From the NCBI GenBank assembly GCA_902728285.1, contig CACVBU010000292.1:1430256-1494255 (forward strand): a stretch of DNA of 64,000 nucleotides, in the 5' to 3' direction. How positions within the stretch are numbered: position 1 is the first letter of the stretch; each line of letters opens with the position of its first letter. A program made the position numbers and the translations under genes. Below are positions 61,401 to 64,000 of this stretch, in pieces. The notes beneath the pieces were generated by a model, which was given only the letters and a program-made list of their open reading frames with translations, made no database searches and was not told where the DNA came from. The DNA is from Clytia hemisphaerica (lineage: Eukaryota > Cnidaria > Hydrozoa > Leptothecata > Clytiidae).

Positions 61401-64000
61401 CACTCTTATATAAAAACAAAACTCTTAAAAATCCCTTCCCTTACAGAGACTTAAACTTTTTATATTGTTTTTACTCAGAGAGACTTGGGAAGGTAAAAAA
61501 GCGGACCCTTACCGTCGGCACATAATCCAGCAACTAATTTCTACTAAGTACCCCTCCCCCGGATCTAGAAGACACGTAATGACGCCGTAAAATCGACAAA
61601 AATCCAAGAAAATTAGTCTCTAAGGGCTGGTTTCAAAGTTTGTCTCGTACATACCCATAACATTTTAATTCTAGTGCCCTCCGGCTGTCATGATAGTTCG
61701 GTTATTAAATATTCGGGAGCTACTTTCCATGCCTTTTTTTCCATTAACTTCCAAGTCTGAAGGACTAGACTCGAGACTCCTGGATGGGAAATGAAGCCCA
61801 CGTATTTCCCATCTAGGACGCCCATGCGTGGATTTTATACACACGCCGGATTGAAAGTAAAATTTATCGTGACATTTAAAAAAATGCAGTCCTTAAAAAC
61901 AAAGAAACCGCTAGATACAATACATCGTCATTATTATTGCGGCGCGTCCTAAGCGCGTTCTGGATGGGAAATAAGTGGCTTCACTTTTTCTTGCCTGGGA
62001 AAGGTCGGAGATTCTACTCTAGCCCTATGGGCTTTAAACTCAATGCTTTTTCCCACAAAAAGGTAAACTTGGAAAATTGTTAAGCTTATTCTATCTGTGT
62101 AGGGATGTTGCGGATTCATTTCGTGACTGCGAAGCACGGATTAAGTGTTCGATACAGAATTTTTTTGAAATTTTGGACGTTGAAGAATTTATGATTTTCA
62201 TCTCCTAGACACACTCTAATCATCTTAAATAGAGTTAAATAGGTCCTTGTCTATTTAACGCCGGCCTCGATGGGCTATTCCAGAAAAACCTTGTACCCAT
62301 AATGTTGAGGAGATCTTTTTTTTTTGGATTCTTTTCCAATTTTTCAGGACCCCTTTGGATTTTTTCTCCCATTTCTTTGGACCACCCTGGATTTTCGACC
62401 TCGTTTTTATACTGACCACTCTGGATTTTCAACCCGATTTTACTAACAAAGACCACCCTGGACGCCACAACCTCTGGAACATTCCACATTTCTGGAATAG
62501 CCCAATTCTGCTGCAGACAAACATAACGCCAATAAATCCGGGATAAAAAGGGCCGATGAAATTGATGAATTTGAAGAGAATTCTTTTGACTTGTAAAAAG
62601 TGAGAAAATTTACAATAAGCCTTCAAAGAAAAAAAGTTTATAAGACATTGTATTGAGTATTTATTAAGCATTAAAGTTTGTTTAACTTTATATTCTACCG
62701 CCACTCTTATTTAACCCCTATTTTCAACCCGCGGTCGTTAAGATTCTCGAAATGCTTAGACGGTGCAAATTCTCTCTATGTGTCTGTCTTTGACGAGGTC
62801 TTCGGACTACGTTTTCTTTGTTGATGTTTGACGACTACCCCCCCCCCCTCAGTGTAGCAGAAAATACGTACATGTTTTTCATAAGATTATCCAAAATTTT
62901 TGAAGCCTTCGGATGTTGTTAACCTTTTGAGTTTTGAGGCTATAAATATTCTTAATTTTATCATTTTGTGAGTACTTTTGTGAAATTTATTAAGAAAAAT
63001 TGGTTGTTTTAGAGTACATAAAAACCTTTGGATTTTTTTAACGTTTTCTTAATATTTGGCCATCAAATTCTCGTGTTCTTATACACGCTTTTTTTTTATA
63101 AGAATGGTGTAAATCCATTTTATCATGGATATTCTTAACTTTTTTGGGAAAATCATCCTAAAATATTCTTAGGTTAGGGACCTAATTCAGACTAGATTTA
63201 ACATTTAGTACATACGTCAGAAGCAGCCACCGGGGCAAAAAGGCGAAATAGCTGTTCCGATTTGCTAGCCAGGAGAATATTTCTAAAAAATTGACATATT
63301 TAGCTTCTTCGGAACAGCTCCAAATTTCCAGCTGGAAAAGTAAATTTTGTCTAGAAAAAGTCCCAGATTGTCAGGAATAGCTCTACAAAAGAACTTTTTG
63401 CTTTGTTCCTTAAAATAGCTGTTCCGATTTGCCAGGAGCAACTTTGTAATTCCACAGGAACAGCTCTCTATTTCCAGCTGGAGATAAAAAGGAAAGTATC
63501 TGTTCTAACGCCAGTGGCAATCTTTTTATTTCAAGGGAACAGCTCTCTATTTCCAGCTGGAGATAAAAAAGCAAAACATAGCTGTTCCGATTTACCAGGA
63601 GCGATTATGATACTTAATAGGAACAGCTCTGTATTTCCAGCTGGAAATTTATTTGGACAACAACTTCGAGAGTTAATTTGCGCAGTCCGAGGTAAGGGGT
63701 AGTGATAGAAAAGACCTTTACATGTTTTTTATAAGCATATCTAGGCTCATATATGGCAAAAATTTAAACACAAGCTAAACATTACTTTGAGCCTTCATTT
63801 TCAGAATTTGTTTGTTTTTGGCAGGATTTTCGAAATTTCTCTAAAACTTTGCTTAGGATATAAGCATCCGTCAAAGCATTTTCAGCTTTGTAAATCTCTC
63901 TATCTAAGCATTTCCGAGGCAGCTTTTGGGTTCATGTATTGTGAAACTTATTTTTCAGTAGAAATAATGGAATTATTATCGAGGGAGGCATATCATTTAT
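40454..64000 (+). CDS. Unrecognised multi-exon gene, five exons visible, continues past the window
   Basis: Exons: 40454-40659, 42045-42130, 46188-46233, 59997-60139, 63959-64000 (open at the window end). All borders are GT-AG and every split codon resolves without a stop (AG/C, A/GG, AT/T, G/TA), giving 174 codons so far. The start MVQEKIHKIGHN is the first ATG of a coding-like frame. Exon 1 has an ordinary globular or linker composition (STLHETTHGELVSVPSY), exon 2 is basic, and exon 4 has KQQWEEEALLRMRSK followed by a serine run. No signal peptide or membrane segment is visible. I recognise no family. The short conserved-looking phrases recall axonemal or microtubule-binding proteins, but that is only an impression. 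Introns of 1.4, 4.1, 13.8 and 3.8 kb contain two intronless genes. Exons 3 and 5 are short and rest on phase and splice signals alone, so alternatives remain possible. Confidence 0.55.
40722..40903. mobile_element. MITE with GCCATTTCACAGTCG-like ends
   Basis: Left AGCCCATTTCACAGTCG and right CGACTGTGAAATGGCTTAT form an inverted repeat. Inner parts also pair (ATGGGTAATCAGGAC with GTCCTGATTATCCATT). It starts 62 bases after the exon 1 donor at 40660. Confidence 0.75.
40908..41153. mobile_element. MITE with CATAGATTTATAAAGCCC ends
   Basis: Left CATAGATTTATAAAGCCC and right GGGCTTTATAAATCTATG are perfect complements. It sits directly beside the previous MITE, separated only by a few bases. Confidence 0.8.
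41378..41851. mobile_element. G-rich element with CATAGTGTCCTCC ends and 5-bp duplication
   Basis: Perfect 13-bp ends CATAGTGTCCTCC/GGAGGACACTATG, flanked by TATAC (41373-41377, 41852-41856). Repeated GGGGGAAAA blocks inside. Non-coding, 474 bp. Ends about 190 bases before exon 2. Confidence 0.82.
42310..42610 (-). repeat. Interspersed repeat copy (AAAACATTGC...GGCCCCGGGCTAC family)
   Basis: Shares CAAATAAAAACATTGC, AAGCAAAAGCATATTAC and TAAGTGGACCCCGGGCTAC with 46890-47195 (same orientation) and with 51695-52030 (opposite orientation). No element ends were identified. Confidence 0.7.
42814..43064. mobile_element. CACGTTTTTTATAAGAACA-family MITE
   Basis: Left CACGTTTTTTATAAGAACA is the clearest form of this terminal repeat in the window; right TGTTCTTATATAAAAAAATGTG. 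Flanked by TA on both sides. Confidence 0.85.
43085..43236. mobile_element. Fragmentary CACGTTTTTTATAAG-family copy, inverted
   Basis: Begins with a degraded end (CTTTTTTATAAAAACAAATAA) and ends TTATAAAAAAAACGTG before TA. It contains AAGCAAGTTAAGAACATTTTAAGG, the reverse of the usual interior. Confidence 0.65.
43490..43731. mobile_element. CACGTTTTTTATAAG-family MITE, left end decayed
   Basis: Right end TTGTTCTTATATTGAAAAAACGTG then TA is clear. The left end has lost the CACG. It ends about 290 bases before the claudin-like gene. Confidence 0.7.
44020..44475 (+). CDS. Claudin/PMP22-like four-pass membrane protein, intronless
   Basis: 151 aa in a single exon. Four hydrophobic segments at about 4-24, 63-82, 91-111 and 130-149, with a first extracellular loop holding the family signature W28...G38-L39-W40...C43...C48, where the two cysteines pair. 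R62 in NATRAF sits where claudins carry a conserved arginine at the start of segment 2, and NAT (59-61) could be glycosylated. At 151 aa it is shorter than most claudins (about 200) and close to PMP22/EMP. There is no visible PDZ-binding C-terminus: it ends MFFK. Proteins of this fold build cell junctions or modify membranes. It lies in intron 2 of the large unrecognised gene, on the same strand. Its lack of introns would fit a retrocopy or an intron-poor lineage-specific family. The stop codon overlaps an AATAAA. Confidence 0.82.
   Translation: MDRKILILLVCAVGVFILLAAATGGNEWLNKTRGASEGLWKTCGGSLCFDVKYDNSKFNATRAFAIIAVLAAAGGTVVSILRLFKELDVKLFPICFIVAGVCMMIAMSIYTDFMDPVLKIFDSWGWGWSYIFGWLGCVASFVLAGLAMFFK
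44888..45032. mobile_element. TACCTTATTACAC-type MITE
   Basis: Left TACCTTATTACACTTTAATAA and right GATTAGTGTAATAAGGTA form the family's terminal repeat, with further pairing inside. It lies just downstream of the claudin-like gene. Confidence 0.8.
46300..46545. repeat. Degenerate CGTGAT-rich repeat
   Basis: Repeated GTGATTACGTGATTTGGA, GTGATCGTGATT and GTGATGCGCGATTCGG motifs in one orientation. No coding sense. It follows exon 3 of the large gene by about 70 bases. Confidence 0.6.
46890..47195 (-). repeat. Interspersed repeat copy, same family as 42310-42610
   Basis: Carries CAAATAAAAACATTGC, AAGCAAAAGCATATTACCAT and GTGGACTCCGGGCTAC. About 300 bp aligned by eye. Confidence 0.7.
47196..49519. 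other. Intronic DNA of the large gene with decayed MITE pieces
   Basis: About 47745-48003 (ends ACTCTTTTTACGAGAAG and AATAAGAAGAGTGT) and 48780-48965 (repeated TTGTTCTTATTTT) resemble the TTGTTCTTA-containing MITEs without clean ends. No gene was seen. Confidence 0.45.
49520..49768. mobile_element. CACGTTTTTTATAAGAACA-family MITE
   Basis: Left CACGTTTTTTTTATTAGAAC and right GTTCTTATAAAAAAACGTG, TA on both sides. Full-length copy, 249 bp. Confidence 0.85.
49890..50262. repeat. G/C-tract repeat with AAGGGTCC motifs
   Basis: Begins about AGGGTCCTATGCCCGGGGTG and ends about CCCCCGGGGGTCCCATGA. Scattered (T)CTCTAAGGGTC copies lie between. Its ends pair loosely, so it may be another inverted-repeat element. 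Confidence 0.55.
50497..50705. mobile_element. MITE with CCTTTTCGACCGTA ends, upstream of the receptor gene
   Basis: Left GAATACCCTTTTCGACCGTA, right TACGGTCGAAAAGGTGTATT. A related copy is at 33412-33567. It ends about 70 bases before the receptor ORF, so it may overlap its promoter. Confidence 0.75.
50778..51593 (+). CDS. Rhodopsin-like G-protein-coupled receptor, divergent, intronless
   Basis: 271 aa, seven hydrophobic segments (about 10-30, 39-62, 76-100, 118-140, 160-182, 203-228, 231-252). NLALTN in segment 2 has asparagine where most class A receptors have the sodium-site aspartate. The segment 3 end is QRFLEVY instead of the DRY box. Segment 7 has CNSLLYIF, a form of NPxxY lacking the proline, followed by a helix-8-like RKDVREQL. 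The extracellular N-terminus is very short. The pattern LTLQRFLEVY resembles orphan class A receptors expanded in cnidarians. The ligand is unknown. The coding region has many CG dinucleotides compared with the AT-rich flanks. ATATATATAAAG (about 50757-50768) just upstream could be a TATA box. It lies in intron 3 of the large unrecognised gene, same strand. Confidence 0.8.
   Translation: MVWENDVFEGVNLGVRTVTLLLHLYGIRVLWTNGRMKKHLLLINLALTNVVMCLCSHVKILLKLLGEHKAEKYLIGVIATGFISAYFASLFLLTLQRFLEVYQHMAYDASYFEIHKRNICIASWLFSLLYIFAVTLALQLGSVSESVIYNSIPHMYETVWQAVLVLQFVLVYGYLYVKFRQSRKLQRNGAMFGLQRRTKVFVPFFLVLSFIILDTAPGILLSFLTHYNINIITFLYSLDMLCNSLLYIFIRKDVREQLIRQIDEERSPRHL
51695..52030 (+). repeat. Interspersed repeat copy, inverse of 42310-42610
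   Basis: Contains GCCCGGGGTCCACGT, GGTAATATGCTTTTGCTTA and GCAATGTTTTTATTTGAGAA, the complements of blocks in the 42.3-kb and 46.9-kb copies. It begins 100 bases after the receptor stop codon. Confidence 0.7.
52049..52308. mobile_element. Mariner-like MITE with CAGTGAGCGAATCC ends
   Basis: Left CAGTGAGCGAATCCAAAAAA and right TTTTTTGGGACATACTG (imperfect), TA duplication on both sides (52047-52048, 52309-52310). Near the ends AAGCGGATAAATATT pairs with AATTTGTCCGCTT. Confidence 0.8.
52587..52952. mobile_element. Pogo/Tigger-like MITE
   Basis: Left CAGTCAATTCTCTCTAATTC and right GAATTAGAGAGAATCTG, TA on each side. CAGT...CTCTCTAATTCGA ends are characteristic of pogo-type elements. Non-coding, 366 bp. 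Confidence 0.85.
53069..53236. mobile_element. Second pogo-like MITE
   Basis: Left CAGTGAAGTCTCCGTAACTC, right GGTTATGGAGACTCAACTG, TA duplications. Repeated internal TCGAGTTATGGA/AGTTAAGGAGAC pieces. Confidence 0.82.
53320..54900. repeat. Tandem array of a roughly 171-bp unit with a roughly 498-bp higher-order period
   Basis: GGCAAATTTGGGCCAAAAAC or close variants occur near 53428, 53599, 53925, 54095, 54268 and 54590. Adjacent ones are 170-173 bases apart. A different segment (TCTCGGGATTGGCTCATTAG) recurs at about 53325 and 53823, 498 bases apart. Many short open frames on the minus strand are repeats of each other and not genes. The array decays rightwards, and more fragments of it appear at 55400-55545 and 59585-59790. 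Confidence 0.88.
54901..55395. other. Unassigned intronic segment between tandem arrays
   Basis: Open frames on both strands (54967-55185 plus, 54933-55352 minus) overlap each other and match no family I know. No splice sites fit the surrounding gene. Nothing else recognised. Confidence 0.4.
55396..55545. repeat. Detached fragment of the 171-bp family
   Basis: CCGTCCGTTCGTCTGTTAC and TCTCGGGATTGGCTCATTAA repeat the order seen at about 53295-53350. It ends in GGGGGCAAATTTGGGCCA. Confidence 0.75.
55612..57575 (+). repeat. GGTTC-type minisatellite (TAGTTCTA then GGTTCAYT units)
   Basis: First 230 bases: TAGTTCTATAGTTC-type 10-bp units. From about 55830: units such as GGTTCACT, GGTTCTTT, GGTTCGT and GGTTCAT in irregular order to 56663. 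It is interrupted by the TIR element at 56664-57379 and resumes to about 57575. All three frames stay open because TGG, TTC and GTT never make a stop on this strand. The long WFTGSLVHGS-type open frames are therefore an artefact of composition. Confidence 0.92.
56664..57379. mobile_element. TIR element inserted in the GGTTC minisatellite
   Basis: Perfect 14-bp ends CAGTGGCGTTGTGG. Inner borders run AAAATTTTTCTGG on the left and C/G tracts (GGGGGGGCCATGG) on the right. Two copies of GCGAGCGAAGCGAGCG lie inside (about 57003, 57165). CT abuts both ends, and removing the element with one CT restores the minisatellite phase exactly. CAGTGGCG ends recall hAT-type elements, but no 8-bp duplication is seen. 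Confidence 0.85.
57805..58113. mobile_element. MITE with CCTTATTCGTATTAATTTTTGC ends
   Basis: Left CCTTATTCGTATTAATTTTT pairs with right AAAAATTAATACGATTATAAGG. Interior contains GCAAAATAT/TTCGCAAAAAT pieces. It is similar in style to the CCTTAAGGGAAG family but distinct. Confidence 0.78.
58544..58891. mobile_element. CCTTAAGGGAAGAAATTTT-type MITE, second copy
   Basis: Perfect-ended copy: CCTTAAGGGAAGAAATTTTC and its complement, TA at both flanks. The interior repeats TCGCGGAATTTAATTTCGCG several times. Sister of 26562-27050, less decayed. Confidence 0.88.
59028..59560 (-). repeat. GAACC-type minisatellite, inverse of the 55.6-57.6 kb array
   Basis: Units GAACCAGTGAACCA, GAACCAAAGAACCACGAACC and similar are the reverse complement of the GGTTC array. 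A roughly 119-bp block (about 59079-59197) is duplicated immediately at 59198-59315. Open frames on the minus strand are composition artefacts, as in the other array. Confidence 0.92.
59585..59790. repeat. Detached fragment of the 171-bp family
   Basis: GTGCCTAAAAATAGGGTTTTTTGGACTTTG, split by small changes, then GGTTCTCTAAAAAGTGGCTGAAG as in 54370-54720. It lies just left of exon 4 of the large gene. Confidence 0.75.
61210..61440 (-). repeat. Interspersed repeat, inverse of 34960-35170
   Basis: Carries ATATCAGGACAGTGTCTGCCT, TCAATCCAATGTGAAAAAGC and ACGATATCACTCTT, the complements of blocks in MFSD1 intron 16. Confidence 0.7.
63240..63660. repeat. Short tandem repeat of about 80 bp with ATAGCTGTTCC/GGAACAGCT pairs
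   Basis: ATAGCTGTTCCGATTTGCCA-like segments at about 63247, 63414 and 63578 alternate with GGAACAGCTCTCTATTTCCAGCTGG at about 63460, 63537 and 63621. The paired segments are inverted to each other (AGCTGTTCC/GGAACAGCT), so each unit could form a stem. Confidence 0.75.

Larger units (their letters stand above)
60140..63958. other. Intron 4 of the large gene: repeats and unassigned DNA
   Basis: Contains the interspersed repeat at 61210-61440 (inverse of 34960-35170) and a GGATGGGAAAT-containing stretch around 61770-61990. There is a CTGGATTTTC/GACCACCCTGG repeat at about 62345-62480, a CACGTTTTTTATAAG-like remnant at about 62865-63120, and the tandem repeat at 63240-63660. No gene was seen. 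Confidence 0.5.

Noticed and set aside
62235..62489. Minus-strand frame with GPEKLEKNPKKK
   Set aside because: It reflects a short imperfect repeat (GACCACCCTGG/GGATTTTC) and has no domain or splice sites.

Overview
The window is nuclear DNA from a multicellular invertebrate animal. It is AT-rich, its genes carry many small spliced exons with GT-AG borders, and it holds animal-type families: MFSD1, CMC4, a Mab-21/cGAS-like protein, a claudin/PMP22-like four-pass protein and a rhodopsin-like receptor. Mobile DNA fills most of the rest. The gene mix and repeat load would suit a cnidarian or another marine invertebrate, but the sequence does not settle the phylum.

Left third (1-18.3 kb) is mostly mobile DNA. 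A 66-bp minisatellite (about 37 units, 1394-3837) runs straight into ORF1 of a decayed non-LTR retrotransposon (3841 to about 9300). Its 3' region is split by a 538-bp terminal-inverted-repeat (TIR) element with a 6-bp target duplication. After 2 kb of unassigned DNA comes a complete Ty3/Gypsy LTR element on the minus strand (11485-18245, 123-bp LTRs, target duplication CTTTC). Its reverse transcriptase is interrupted by a 1.9-kb TIR element (14157-16057) carrying eight copies of a 12-bp motif.

Middle (19.6-40 kb) holds three plus-strand host genes in a row: an intronless 717-aa Mab-21/cGAS-like nucleotidyltransferase (19645-21798); MFSD1, rebuilt here as 17 coding exons giving 531 aa (22991-35290); and CMC4, two exons giving 68 aa (38257-39938). 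MFSD1 intron 9 contains two nearly identical Penelope-like retroelement copies head to head, as a 2.85-kb palindrome flanked by a 12-bp target duplication.

Right part (40.4-64 kb) is covered by one unrecognised plus-strand gene with five phase-compatible exons (40454, 42045, 46188, 59997, 63959 and beyond the window). Two intronless genes lie inside its introns: a claudin/PMP22-like protein (44020-44475) and a divergent rhodopsin-like receptor (50778-51593). The introns also hold many miniature inverted-repeat elements (MITEs), a roughly 171-bp tandem family (53.4-54.9 kb) and two oppositely oriented GGTTC-type minisatellites (55.6-57.6 and 59.0-59.6 kb).

The host genes are not an operon. 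MFSD1 (lysosomal transporter), CMC4 (mitochondrial intermembrane space) and the Mab-21-like protein have unrelated roles and simply share strand and neighbourhood. Exon borders were read by eye from splice signals, phase and family resemblance, without transcript data.
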